From contig CALXVH010000038.1 in assembly GCA_944391965.1 (NCBI GenBank), positions 1 through 36,764 of the forward strand: a stretch of 36,764 nt of DNA, written 5' to 3'. This DNA is from an uncultured Clostridia bacterium. Lineage in GTDB: Bacteria; Bacillota; Clostridia; TANB77; CAG-508. The notes under the pieces are model-generated. The model made no database searches, was not told the origin of the DNA, and worked only from the letters and a program-made list of their open reading frames with translations. Shown in pieces: positions 1-7,193 of this stretch (the first letter of the stretch is position 1; the number at the start of each line of letters is the position of its first letter). The translations under genes and the position numbers were made by a program.

Positions 1-73
1 TGAGCTATCCGCGACTCGAACGCGGGACAACTTGATTAAAAGTCAAGTGCTCTACCACCTGAGCTAATAGCCC
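1..73 (-). tRNA. tRNA-Lys (anticodon TTT)
   Basis: Read on the minus strand this is a full cloverleaf of 73 nt. The acceptor arm GGGCTAT pairs with ATAGCTC (one G-T pair), the anticodon stem CTTGA/TCAAG encloses the loop CTTTTAA, giving anticodon TTT for lysine, and the T arm carries GTTCGAGTC. The discriminator A is the first base of the window, so whether CCA is encoded cannot be seen. A promoter and a 7-bp leader hairpin lie just upstream. Confidence 0.97.
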
Positions 74-77
74 ATAT

Positions 78-95
78 GCACTGCATCCGCAGTGC
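78..95 (-). other. Hairpin in the tRNA-Lys leader
   Basis: GCACTGC and GCAGTGC form a perfect 7-bp stem with a four-base loop, lying between the tRNA-Lys promoter and the mature 5' end (4 nt away from it). It may guide RNase P processing or terminate read-through from the DUF1858 gene; there is no T-run directly after it on the minus strand, so a terminator role on that strand is unlikely. Confidence 0.5.
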
Positions 96-101
96 TCTTA
101 T

Positions 102-130
102 ATATTACTATTTTTTTTTATGTTTGTCAA
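102..130 (-). promoter_or_regulatory. SigA-type promoter of tRNA-Lys
   Basis: On the minus strand TTGACA is followed after exactly 17 nt by TAATAT, pointing at the tRNA-Lys gene. Predicted start of the transcript falls just before the leader hairpin. Confidence 0.65.
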
Positions 131-167
131 CAGATTTTTAAATTTTTTTCAAATTTTTTTCATTTTT

Positions 168-353
168 TTATTTATTTAGCTCTTTTAATAGTTCTTCTAC
201 ATCAATTCCATGTACCATACAAGCTTCTTCTAAAGTTTCTTCCCTAGATGCAGGACAACCTAAACAGTGCATTCCTACACTTAATAATAATTCTGCTTTT
301 TCTGGATTTGTATCTAATAACTCTCCTATTTTTGTTGTTTTCTCTACTTGCAT
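168..353 (-). CDS. DUF1858 domain small redox-type protein
   Basis: This 61-residue protein consists of one DUF1858 domain (the family often found alone or next to hybrid-cluster proteins and thought to be redox-related). The diagnostic stretch is SVGMHCLGCPASREETLEEA at residues 25-44, with two cysteines spaced CLGC and the glycine-methionine before them, followed by a helix ending in LLKELNK. A strong AAAGGAGG site sits about 7 nt before the ATG. It is monocistronic, reading toward tRNA-Lys. Biochemical role is not established; the pair of cysteines suggests metal or thiol chemistry, which is inference. Confidence 0.85.
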   Translation of the reverse strand: MQVEKTTKIGELLDTNPEKAELLLSVGMHCLGCPASREETLEEACMVHGIDVEELLKELNK

Positions 354-411
354 TTTTAGTCCTCCTTTTCACTCTAATATTAACATTTTAACATATTTTT
401 TTATAAAAGTA

Positions 412-440
412 TAGACATTCACTTTAATTTATAGTAAAAT
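412..440 (+). promoter_or_regulatory. Promoter of the secretion-like block
   Basis: TAGACA and TAAAAT are separated by exactly 17 nt. It is the best promoter upstream of the TraG/VirD4 gene. The 15 bases at 426-440 are identical to those at 7607-7621, which form the spacer and -10 of the metal-transporter promoter. Confidence 0.55.
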
Positions 441-453
441 CCGATTATGGTAG

Positions 454-606
454 GTGATTTGTATAAATATTTTAATCAATCTATTTTTTATTTCATTTAT
501 TATTAACTTTTTTATTTCTTTTTATTCAATATATTCAATAATTAGTTTTATCGCTTCTCAAGATATTCAAGGAGTTAAATTAAATAAGAAAATCAATTCC
601 GATTAA
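454..606 (+). CDS. Small membrane peptide upstream of virD4-like gene (tentative)
   Basis: An open frame of 50 codons begins at GTG (directly preceded by an in-frame TAG) and stops 10 nt before the ATG of the coupling-protein gene. The product would have one long hydrophobic segment (about residues 3-35, Ile/Phe rich) and a polar tail containing SQDIQGVKLNKKINSD. The predicted transcript start is only a few bases before the GTG and no good ribosome site is seen, so either the start is elsewhere, the message is leaderless, or the frame is not translated. Its position and topology fit a small accessory membrane protein of the following block. Confidence 0.3.
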   Translation: MICINILINLFFISFIINFFISFYSIYSIISFIASQDIQGVKLNKKINSD

Positions 607-616
607 TGGAGGTTTT

Positions 617-2302
617 ATGCCTAAAAAAAATATTATTCTATTTTTATTTTGTTCATCTTTATTTAGTATATTTAATTTAGTTATATTCTATCCTATTTTT
701 AAGTCTAACAATATAATTATTTCATTTGCAATTCATCCCTTTAATATTTGTAGTAAATATCCTAAATTTTGGTTTTATTTTAAAATTTTCTATATTATAA
801 TTTTATTTATTTCTAGCAGTTCAATTTCTTATATCTTAATAAATTTACTTTTTAAATCCAAAGAAAAAAGGAATATTAGCACACCTCAAATTAAGCATCA
901 AAATTTAAACATAACAGTAGGCTATAGTAAACTCCAAAACCACGATATTCTCCTTAACGAAAAAGCTTTATATCAAAATATACTTATTACTGGTACAATT
1001 GGTACTGGTAAAACAAGTTCCGCAATATATCCATTTTCCGAACAACTAATAAAATATAAAAGTAATAATCCAAAAGAAAAACTTGGTATTCTTTGTTTAG
1101 ATGTTAAAGGTAACTTTTATAATCAAATTAAATTTTATGCGAAAAAATATAACAGATTAAATGATCTAATTATTATAGGCTTAAATTCTAAAGAAACATA
1201 TAATCCTTTAGACAAACCTAATTTAAACTCTCTTGTTCTTGCTAACAGGTTAAAAACCATTCTTACCCTACTTTCCCCAAATAATAGTGAATCTTTTTGG
1301 TTAGATAAAGCTGAACAAATAATTGCAGAATCTATAAAACTTTGCAGACTTTACAATAACAATTATGTTAATTTTTCGGAAATTCATAAACTAATTAATA
1401 ACCAATCTTATTATGTATCGAAAGTAAATTATTTAAGGAATTTATTTTTATCAAACAAATTCTCTAATAATGAATTATATAATTTAACATCTGCTATAAC
1501 TTTTTTTGAAAACGAATTTTTTAAACTAGATGAAAGAACCATATCAATTTTAAAATCAGAAATATCTAGAATTACACTTCCATTCATTTCCGATTACAAT
1601 ATTTCTAAACTTTTCTCTCCCCAAAAGAACAACATTACTTTTCGTGGTTTCCAAAATTTAATTTCATCAGGTAAAATTGTTGTTCTTTCAATGAATATAT
1701 CCGAATTTACTGCACTTTCTAAAATTATTGCAACATATATGAAATTGGATTTTCAAGCAGAAGTTATGTCCTCATTAAATAAGAAAAATTCAAGAAGTGT
1801 CGCTTTTATTTGTGATGAATATCAAGAATATATCACTTCGTCAGATGCTAACTTTTTTTCTGAAAGCAGAGAAGCCAAATGCATAAATATTGTCTCTACT
1901 CAAAGTTACTCATCATTACTTCATACTATAAAGGACGAATCTGCTTTAAAAGTAATAATTCAAAATTTAGTAAATAAACTTTGGTTTAGAACTGATGATA
2001 TATTTACAATAGAAAGTGCTCAAAAACAAATTGGCAAAGAAGATAAAAAGAAAATCTCAAAAACAATTTCAGAAAATGCACAAGAATCCAATTATAATTA
2101 TCTTATTCAAAGATTTAAATCTAAAAATTCAAACATTTCAGAAAGTGTAAATACGTACTACCAATATGATTATATATACGATTCCCATTTCTTTACACAA
2201 GAGCTTGAAACATTTTCTTGTTTAGCTTTTCTTTCTGATGGTGTTAAGGCTATCCCTCCTCAAAAAATAGACATGTACCCATATTTTAAAGAAAGGACGT
2301 GA
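617..2302 (+). CDS. VirD4/TraG-type coupling ATPase
   Basis: A 561-residue inner-membrane ATPase of the type IV secretion coupling family, which brings DNA or protein substrates to a secretion channel. Two N-terminal membrane segments (about residues 5-28 and 51-79) are followed by a Walker A motif GTIGTGKTS at 126-134 (Lys132), the VirD4-type segment YNPLDKPN near 195, a Walker B motif FICDEYQEY at 397-405 and a sensor-like STQS at 427-430. These are all in the order typical for TraG/VirD4. A GGAGG site precedes the ATG. It heads a block with pilin-like, VirB6-like and PrgI-like genes; no VirB4 ATPase, relaxase or integrase is present nearby. Its base composition is even more AT-rich than the replication genes downstream. 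Confidence 0.85.
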   Translation: MPKKNIILFLFCSSLFSIFNLVIFYPIFKSNNIIISFAIHPFNICSKYPKFWFYFKIFYIIILFISSSSISYILINLLFKSKEKRNISTPQIKHQNLNITVGYSKLQNHDILLNEKALYQNILITGTIGTGKTSSAIYPFSEQLIKYKSNNPKEKLGILCLDVKGNFYNQIKFYAKKYNRLNDLIIIGLNSKETYNPLDKPNLNSLVLANRLKTILTLLSPNNSESFWLDKAEQIIAESIKLCRLYNNNYVNFSEIHKLINNQSYYVSKVNYLRNLFLSNKFSNNELYNLTSAITFFENEFFKLDERTISILKSEISRITLPFISDYNISKLFSPQKNNITFRGFQNLISSGKIVVLSMNISEFTALSKIIATYMKLDFQAEVMSSLNKKNSRSVAFICDEYQEYITSSDANFFSESREAKCINIVSTQSYSSLLHTIKDESALKVIIQNLVNKLWFRTDDIFTIESAQKQIGKEDKKKISKTISENAQESNYNYLIQRFKSKNSNISESVNTYYQYDYIYDSHFFTQELETFSCLAFLSDGVKAIPPQKIDMYPYFKERT

Positions 2303-2306
2303 TTTT

Positions 2307-2630
2307 ATAAAGACCAAAAAAATATTGTTTATTTTTATTTTCTTAATATTATTTAATCTTCTTTTTATTTCCGAATCTTATGCTGCTGATCCTAAAATCG
2401 TTAATAAATTAAATTCAGCATTTGAATCTATAGAAGAATGGTTATTAAAATTAGCTACACCTGCAGCAGCAGTAGCAGTTGGTACTGGTATTTTTATGAA
2501 AAAATTTAGTTTTGGTGATGACGAAAGAATGAGACTTGGAAAAAAACTAATTAAAAACTCTTTATTTTCTTATGGTTTTATTTTAGCATTAGACTTAATC
2601 TTAGCTGCCATAAAATCACTAATGGGTTAA
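2307..2630 (+). CDS. VirB2/TrbC-like pilin, apparent ATA start
   Basis: The product resembles TrbC/VirB2 pilins: a cleavable signal peptide ending in SYAAD, then a short region, a hydrophobic segment with TPAAAVAVGTGIFMKK, a charged loop FGDDERMRLGKK and a second hydrophobic segment to the C-terminus. The start is odd. The only canonical in-frame start is TTG at 2325, which has no ribosome site and would remove the basic KTKK that a signal peptide needs. Extending the frame to ATA at 2307 gives KTKKILF followed by the hydrophobic core, and GAAAGGA lies 9 nt before that ATA. I therefore prefer 2307 (107 residues). The ATA could be a mutated ATG. The gene begins 4 nt after the coupling-protein stop. 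Confidence 0.7.
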   Translation: MKTKKILFIFIFLILFNLLFISESYAADPKIVNKLNSAFESIEEWLLKLATPAAAVAVGTGIFMKKFSFGDDERMRLGKKLIKNSLFSYGFILALDLILAAIKSLMG

Positions 2631-2634
2631 TCAA

Positions 2635-3510
2635 ATGGAATCTAATAATTTATCTACAATAATAGCAAATACAATAAATGAACTTATACAGAATTTATTT
2701 TCATCTATAGATAATAATATCTATTCATATATTGATGACATTATATTTTTAAACACAGATATTCTTTCTAAGAATAATTTTGAAGATTTTTTTAATACTT
2801 CTTCAAATAGCATTTTAATTATTTCTAATGCTCTAATCTTGGCATATCTTTTATATTATTGTATAAAATTATTTTTATCATATTATTCTGGAACACAAGT
2901 CCAAAGACCATATCAATTTATTTTCAAATTAGTTTTGTGCTCAATTATAATGAATAGTTCTTACTTTATTTGTGAGCAATTTATTAATATTACAGATTTA
3001 CTCACAAAAGCATTACAAGAAGTTGGCAGTAATTTTGTTTCCAAAACAATTTCATTTAAAACATTAGTAACCGAATTAAATTCTGTAATTTCTATAAACG
3101 GAAATTCTTTGGATGTCTTTTCATTAACAGGGATACTAAAATCATTTTGTAGTATAGGTCTAATTTCTTTAATGTTTTCATACTCTATACGCCTTATTAT
3201 GATAAAAGTATTTATTATTTTATCTCCTTTTGCAATTCTTAGTGCTTCTTTAGATTCTTTTAGTTGGTTTTTTAAAAGCTGGTTTAAATCTTTCTTTTCT
3301 CTTTTATTTATGCAGCTTTTTATAACCATAATATTAATAGTAACATTATCTTTAAAATTCTCTAACAATATTATTTCTAAATTTCTGTATGTTAGTTCAA
3401 TATATGCACTTACAAAGTCAAACACTTATATTCGTCATCTAATCGGTGGAATTTCTACCGAGTTTAATGCAAATTTATCTACCTTAAAATCATTTATACG
3501 AATGAGGTGA
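2635..3510 (+). CDS. VirB6/TrbL-like polytopic membrane protein
   Basis: A 291-residue protein with an N-terminal amphipathic region (about residues 1-55) and five or so hydrophobic segments (around 57-82, 95-120, 170-205, 215-245 and near 255). The central stretch ALTKALQEVG-like and the segment IRLIMIKVFIILSPFAILSA, ending in a proline-containing helix, are what TrbL/VirB6 channel proteins of Gram-positive conjugation systems look like. No enzymatic motif is seen. It follows the pilin after 4 nt with no clear ribosome site, which suggests translational coupling, and overlaps the next gene. Assignment is by topology and neighbourhood, not by a hard signature. Confidence 0.6.
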   Translation: MESNNLSTIIANTINELIQNLFSSIDNNIYSYIDDIIFLNTDILSKNNFEDFFNTSSNSILIISNALILAYLLYYCIKLFLSYYSGTQVQRPYQFIFKLVLCSIIMNSSYFICEQFINITDLLTKALQEVGSNFVSKTISFKTLVTELNSVISINGNSLDVFSLTGILKSFCSIGLISLMFSYSIRLIMIKVFIILSPFAILSASLDSFSWFFKSWFKSFFSLLFMQLFITIILIVTLSLKFSNNIISKFLYVSSIYALTKSNTYIRHLIGGISTEFNANLSTLKSFIRMR

Positions 3511-3809
3511 TGCTTATATTTATAATTCCCCAAAATTATAATTTCAAAAATAAATTTCTCGGTATTATAGATTATTCAACATTAATTTTTCTTATCCTTA
3601 GCTATCTTATAAGTTATTTTATTATTAATACTATATTTTCTAATATTAATATAAAAATTATACTATTTATATTAATTAATGGTCCAATCACATTAATTTC
3701 TATAGTCGGTTTTTATCATGAAAATATCGTATATGTGCTATATTACATCTCTAAATTTTATATCAATAGACATATATATTTATATAAAAAAAATTTTTTC
3801 GATACGTAA
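3510..3809 (+). CDS. PrgI/VirB3-like small membrane protein
   Basis: A 99-residue protein whose N-terminus IIPQNYNFKNKFLGI matches the pattern of PrgI-family proteins of Gram-positive type IV systems (a short IPQ strand, basic residues, then two hydrophobic segments). Hydrophobic segments lie at about 20-45 and 49-70, followed by a basic aromatic tail. GTG at 3507 is a possible start, but ATG at 3510 overlaps the preceding TGA by one base (TGATG), a common coupling arrangement, so I chose it. In complete systems the next gene is virB4; here the block stops and a weak terminator follows. Confidence 0.5.
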   Translation: MLIFIIPQNYNFKNKFLGIIDYSTLIFLILSYLISYFIINTIFSNINIKIILFILINGPITLISIVGFYHENIVYVLYYISKFYINRHIYLYKKNFFDT

Positions 3810-3814
3810 CCCTT

Positions 3815-3840
3815 ATTGAATCTTTATTTTTCAATTTTTT
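3815..3840 (+). terminator. Weak terminator after secretion-like block
   Basis: ATTGAA and TTCAAT form a 6-bp stem with a 9-nt loop followed by six T. The stem has little GC, so efficiency is doubtful. Confidence 0.35.
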
Positions 3841-3854
3841 GTCGAATCTTGTTA

Positions 3855-3883
3855 TTGTAAAAAAATTTCTATAATGCTATAAT
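3855..3883 (+). promoter_or_regulatory. Promoter of dnaD-like gene
   Basis: TTGTAA and TATAAT are separated by exactly 17 nt; a second TATAAT begins at 3870. The transcript would start about 17 nt before the strong GGAGGGG ribosome site of the DnaD-like gene. Confidence 0.65.
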
Positions 3884-3906
3884 GTAGTAATTGTAGGAGG
3901 GGAAAT

Positions 3907-4869
3907 ATGAAATTAGAACAAAGTGACAAAAATTTTTTATTTTCAGAAACAAAATTACCAGACGTATTTTTTACAGAATATATGTCTCAGGCTAGTGGTG
4001 ACTATATTAAAGTTTATTTATATATTGTTTTTCTTTCAAAATATAACAAAGAGGTTAAAATTAATGATATTTCTAAAACATTAAATATCCCTTTTAAAAC
4101 AATTCAAGAAGCAATTGCATATTGGGAAGAACAAGAAGTTTTAATAAAGAAAAATAATGGATATATTGTAGTTGATTTGCAAGAAAAAGAGTTGAATAAA
4201 TTATATTCACCAAGATTAAGTTCTTCTCCAGAAACTGCCCTTTCTAATGCAAAAAATCAATATAGAGCTAAAGCCATAGAAGAGATTAATAATTCTTGTT
4301 TTCAAGGTATGATGTCTCCTTCTTGGTATAATGATATAGATTTATGGTTTAACAAATATGGTTTTGATGAGCAAGTTATGATTGCTCTATTTAGATATTG
4401 TTTAGAACGTTCTGCTTTACATAGGAACTATATTCAAGCAGTTGCTGAAAGTTGGCATAAAAACCATATTCAAAATTTTACAGATTTAGATAATTATTAT
4501 GCAAAACAAGAAAAATTATCATTAATCAAAAAACAAATATCAAAAAAGCTTGGATTATCTCGTCAACTAACACAATATGAAAGTGCTTATATAGAAAAAT
4601 GGGTAGTAGATTATTCTTATACTATGGATATAATAGAGATTGCATTAAAGAAAACAACTTCTAAATCAAATTTTAATTTTGATTATTTAGATAAATTAAT
4701 TTCTAACTGGCATGAACATAACTTACGCACTACTTCTGATGTTAATAATTATCTTGCACAAATGAAAGTACAAAACCAAAATAAAAAAGCTTTGGAAAAA
4801 CAAACTAATTATAAGAGTTTTGAACAAAGAACATATAATGATTTAGATTCATTATATGCAAATAATTAA
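3907..4869 (+). CDS. DnaD domain replication initiation protein
   Basis: A 320-residue protein with an N-terminal winged-helix region (residues 1-95, with the pattern INDISKTLNIPFKTIQEAI) and two copies of the DnaD/DnaB C-terminal (DDBH2) domain, each ending in the signature Y-x3-I/L-x3-W: YIQAVAESW at about 178-186 and YLDKLISNW at about 259-267. DnaD/DnaB proteins help load the replicative helicase at origins and stalled forks. The helicase-loader-like ATPase follows after 11 nt, so the two form an operon with their own promoter, separate from the secretion-like block. It could serve the chromosome or a former mobile element; sequence alone does not decide. Confidence 0.88.
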   Translation: MKLEQSDKNFLFSETKLPDVFFTEYMSQASGDYIKVYLYIVFLSKYNKEVKINDISKTLNIPFKTIQEAIAYWEEQEVLIKKNNGYIVVDLQEKELNKLYSPRLSSSPETALSNAKNQYRAKAIEEINNSCFQGMMSPSWYNDIDLWFNKYGFDEQVMIALFRYCLERSALHRNYIQAVAESWHKNHIQNFTDLDNYYAKQEKLSLIKKQISKKLGLSRQLTQYESAYIEKWVVDYSYTMDIIEIALKKTTSKSNFNFDYLDKLISNWHEHNLRTTSDVNNYLAQMKVQNQNKKALEKQTNYKSFEQRTYNDLDSLYANN

Positions 4870-4880
4870 GGAGCAATTTT

Positions 4881-5876
4881 ATGTCTGATACTGTATTAAA
4901 AGATTTATTAAAAGAATATGAAATTAAAAGAATACACGCTGAACAGCTAGCTGATGAAAAGAAAGAAAAATTACTTAATCAATATCCTGAACTAGAAACA
5001 ATTAATTCCGAAATTACTAAATGTGGTCTTAATCTTTCTAGAGAAAAATTGCAATCTCAGGATAATGCAAAAATATCTACTTTAAAACAGGAATTAGAAA
5101 CTTTAAAAGCAAAAAAACTTTCTTTTCTAAAAAGTATTAATTTAAGTGAAGCTGATTTATTACCAAAATATGAATGTTCTATTTGTCATGATACTGGCTA
5201 TATATCAGAAAATAATAATTATACTATGTGTTCTTGTTTAAAGCAAAAATTAATAAATATTTCGTATAATAAATCTAATATAAATAAATTAGATTTTGAA
5301 AATTTTAATAACTTTAATATCAATATGTATTCAGATGACATTAATGAAGAAAAATATCATTCTTCAGTTTCTCCTAGACAAAACATACTAATAATAAAAA
5401 GAATTGTAGATAATTTTATCAAAGAATTTGATAATCCAAAAGGAAAAAATTTATTATTTACAGGTAGTCCTGGACTTGGTAAAACATTTCTCTCTAATTG
5501 CATTGCTAAAGAATTAATTGATAACGGAAAAATCGTTTTATATCAAACAGCACCAATAATGCTTGATAATATATTAGATTGTAAATTTGGAAAAAATAAT
5601 ATATCAAAAGATTTTCTAGATAATATCTATAATTCTGATTTATTAATTATTGATGACTTAGGAACAGAGTCTATTAATAATATAAAATTTACAGAATTAT
5701 TTAATGTCATTAATACTCGCATTTTGAGCAATAAAAAAACTATTATTTCAACAAATCTTTCTATCCAAAATTTATTTTCTATTTATGATGAAAGAATTGT
5801 TTCAAGAATAGTTGGTTATTATAATATATGTAAATTTTTCGGAGATGATATTAGATTTAAAATTAGAAACATATAA
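4881..5876 (+). CDS. DnaC/DnaI-like helicase-loader AAA+ ATPase
   Basis: A 331-residue protein with an N-terminal coiled-coil-prone region (residues 1-90), a four-cysteine zinc site (C99, C102, C117, C119), and an AAA+ core with Walker A GSPGLGKT at 195-202, Walker B LLIIDDLGTE at 254-263 and an arginine-rich C-terminal sensor region (DERIVSRIVG). This is the DnaC/DnaI architecture seen in clostridial genomes, where it loads DnaB helicase. It is translated from AAGGAG just after the DnaD-like gene. Confidence 0.9.
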   Translation: MSDTVLKDLLKEYEIKRIHAEQLADEKKEKLLNQYPELETINSEITKCGLNLSREKLQSQDNAKISTLKQELETLKAKKLSFLKSINLSEADLLPKYECSICHDTGYISENNNYTMCSCLKQKLINISYNKSNINKLDFENFNNFNINMYSDDINEEKYHSSVSPRQNILIIKRIVDNFIKEFDNPKGKNLLFTGSPGLGKTFLSNCIAKELIDNGKIVLYQTAPIMLDNILDCKFGKNNISKDFLDNIYNSDLLIIDDLGTESINNIKFTELFNVINTRILSNKKTIISTNLSIQNLFSIYDERIVSRIVGYYNICKFFGDDIRFKIRNI

Positions 5877-5883
5877 TAGTGGG

Positions 5884-5911
5884 GGGATTTTGGGGACGTT
5901 CCTTAAATCCC
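5884..5911. repeat. Palindromic repeat copy 1 (GGGACGTTCC family)
   Basis: GGGATTT and AAATCCC form a 7-bp outer stem around a GGGGACGTTCC core. The same design recurs at 7625, 9456 and 17850. This copy follows the helicase-loader gene by a few bases. Confidence 0.8.
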
Positions 5912-5942
5912 TATTTTAATACTTACATTATAAAATGATTCA

Positions 5943-5978
5943 CCCCTTGAGCGGTTGCTCAAGGGGCTAATATTTTTT
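5943..5978 (+). terminator. Strong intrinsic terminator
   Basis: CCCCTTGAGC and GCTCAAGGGG make a perfect 10-bp stem with the loop GGTT, followed by CTAATATTTTTT. It ends the DnaD-DnaC transcript and, because the genes converge here, may also stop the HTH gene from the other side. Its GC content stands out from the region. Confidence 0.88.
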
Positions 5979-6003
5979 AGTGGATGACTTCTAATGTTAG
6001 ATA

Positions 6004-6237
6004 TTAATATTGGTCTTCGACCTCTATTAATATTCTCTCTGGTAGATTATGGCTATCAAACTCATCTAAATGAGCCTTTATATATCTAAGGTCCTTTTCA
6101 ATAGTTGACTCTGAATAGCCACTGAAATCTGCCACCATCTCCATAGTCATTCCTTCCACATAAAATGCAGAGAATACATCCTCTCTCCGTTTCTGGACTG
6201 CAGTTGATTGCGATAAATCAATGATGTTTTTAATCAT
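6004..6237 (-). CDS. Small helix-turn-helix regulator
   Basis: A 77-residue protein with one HTH: GMTMEMVADFSGYSESTIEK at about 29-48, followed by a basic helix DLRYIKAHLDEF. The pattern is like sigma-70 region 4 or SpoIIID-type HTH proteins but I cannot name the family. It has its own promoter, a GAGGAGG ribosome site 6-7 nt from ATG, and a strong terminator downstream. Codon use is clearly richer in G and C than the neighbours (for example CTCTCTCCG and CTGGACTGCAG stretches), which suggests recent acquisition. Target genes cannot be inferred. Confidence 0.75.
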   Translation of the reverse strand: MIKNIIDLSQSTAVQKRREDVFSAFYVEGMTMEMVADFSGYSESTIEKDLRYIKAHLDEFDSHNLPERILIEVEDQY

Positions 6238-6270
6238 TCCAGTTTCCTCCTCAACAATTTATTATGCATC

Positions 6271-6299
6271 ATTATACACTTTTTCTTTTAATTTTTCAA
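6271..6299 (-). promoter_or_regulatory. Promoter of small HTH gene
   Basis: On the minus strand TTGAAA and TATAAT are separated by exactly 17 nt, about 25 nt before the ribosome site of the HTH gene. Confidence 0.7.
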
Positions 6300-6391
6300 G
6301 TTTTATGTATACCTATTGTCTTATTTATATTATACAAACATTAAAATTGATATTGGAGAGTTTGATTTATTTATAATATCTATATTGGGGC

Positions 6392-6427
6392 AAAAAAAGC
6401 TATAATCATAAGATTATAGCTTTTTAT
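6392..6427 (-). terminator. Terminator of the rpsF-ssb-rpsR operon
   Basis: AAAAAGCTATAATC and its complement form a 14-bp perfect stem with a four-base loop, flanked by A-runs and T-runs on either side, so it can work on both strands. It lies 10 nt after the rpsR stop. Confidence 0.88.
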
Positions 6428-6436
6428 CCAATTTAA

Positions 6437-6712
6437 TTAGTTTTGAGTATATGGTAAAACAGCAATATGTCTTGCTCTTTTTACAGCTAAAGTAATATCT
6501 CTTTGATGTTTAGCACAAGCTCCTGTTGCTCTTCTTGGTAAGATTTTACCTTTATCATTTATAAATTTTCTTAATTGTTCTGCATTTTTATAATCTAATT
6601 CTAAATCTTTATCTGCACATAAAGGACATACTTTTTTTCTCATTTTTCTAAATCTTGGATTGAAATCGTCATCGTTTCTATTGTTTCTTCTATTTTGTTT
6701 TTTGTCTGCCAT
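6437..6712 (-). CDS. rpsR: 30S ribosomal protein S18
   Basis: A 91-residue S18 protein that binds the 16S rRNA platform together with S6. The core [15 protein letters not shown] is diagnostic. It is the zinc-binding (C+) form: C29, C32, C66 and H69. The ribosome site AAAGGGGGAG precedes the ATG. It is the last gene of rpsF-ssb-rpsR and is followed by a strong terminator. The N-terminus is an Asn/Arg-rich extension. Confidence 0.98.
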   Translation of the reverse strand: MADKKQNRRNNRNDDDFNPRFRKMRKKVCPLCADKDLELDYKNAEQLRKFINDKGKILPRRATGACAKHQRDITLAVKRARHIAVLPYTQN

Positions 6713-6732
6713 TTATTTCTCCCCCTTTCTGA

Positions 6733-7155
6733 TTAAAATGGTAAATCATCATTAGAAGTAGTTTCGAAGTCTGAATCCCCACCTGTTGGCATAGTGCCAA
6801 ATGCGTTATCAAAACCTCCTGAAGCCTCTGCATCTCTTCTTCCTTCTGCAAAATAAGCTTCTTCTGCAACAACTTCTGTTACATAATGTTTTTGACCTTG
6901 GTCATCATCCCAAGTTCTTGTTTGAATTCTTCCTATGATAGCAACTTGTTGACCTTTTTTAAAATATTTACTACAAAATTCTCCTAATTTGCTCCATGCT
7001 ACTATATTAATAAAATCTGCTTGTCTTTCTTCTCCTTGACGAGCGAATCTTCTATTAACAGCTAATGAGAAAGAAGCAACTAGTGTATTATTTGTTTGTG
7101 TATATCTTACTTCTGGGTCTCTTGTTAATCTACCTAATAATTCTACTTTATTCAT
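6733..7155 (-). CDS. ssb: Single-stranded DNA-binding protein
   Basis: A 140-residue SSB. The OB fold (residues 1-107) starts with MNKVELLGRLTRDPEVRYT and contains FINIVAWSKLGE; the C-terminal linker is acidic and ends in the partner-binding tail DDLPF. It protects single-stranded DNA and recruits replication and repair proteins. It sits in the classic position between rpsF and rpsR, 38 nt after rpsF. Confidence 0.98.
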   Translation of the reverse strand: MNKVELLGRLTRDPEVRYTQTNNTLVASFSLAVNRRFARQGEERQADFINIVAWSKLGEFCSKYFKKGQQVAIIGRIQTRTWDDDQGQKHYVTEVVAEEAYFAEGRRDAEASGGFDNAFGTMPTGGDSDFETTSNDDLPF

Positions 7156-7193
7156 ATTTTATCCCTTACCTTTCTTTAAAGGCCCCCGTATTA

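Noticed and set aside
2961-3425. Open frame of 154 codons antisense to the VirB6-like gene
   Set aside because: No ribosome site, unnatural composition, and it mirrors the real membrane protein on the plus strand.
617-5876. Complete integrative conjugative element
   Set aside because: No integrase, relaxase, VirB4, attachment repeats or second boundary could be found in the window.
6690-6872. Open frame of 60 codons overlapping ssb and rpsR
   Set aside because: Alternative frame of the ssb 3' end; no independent start signal.
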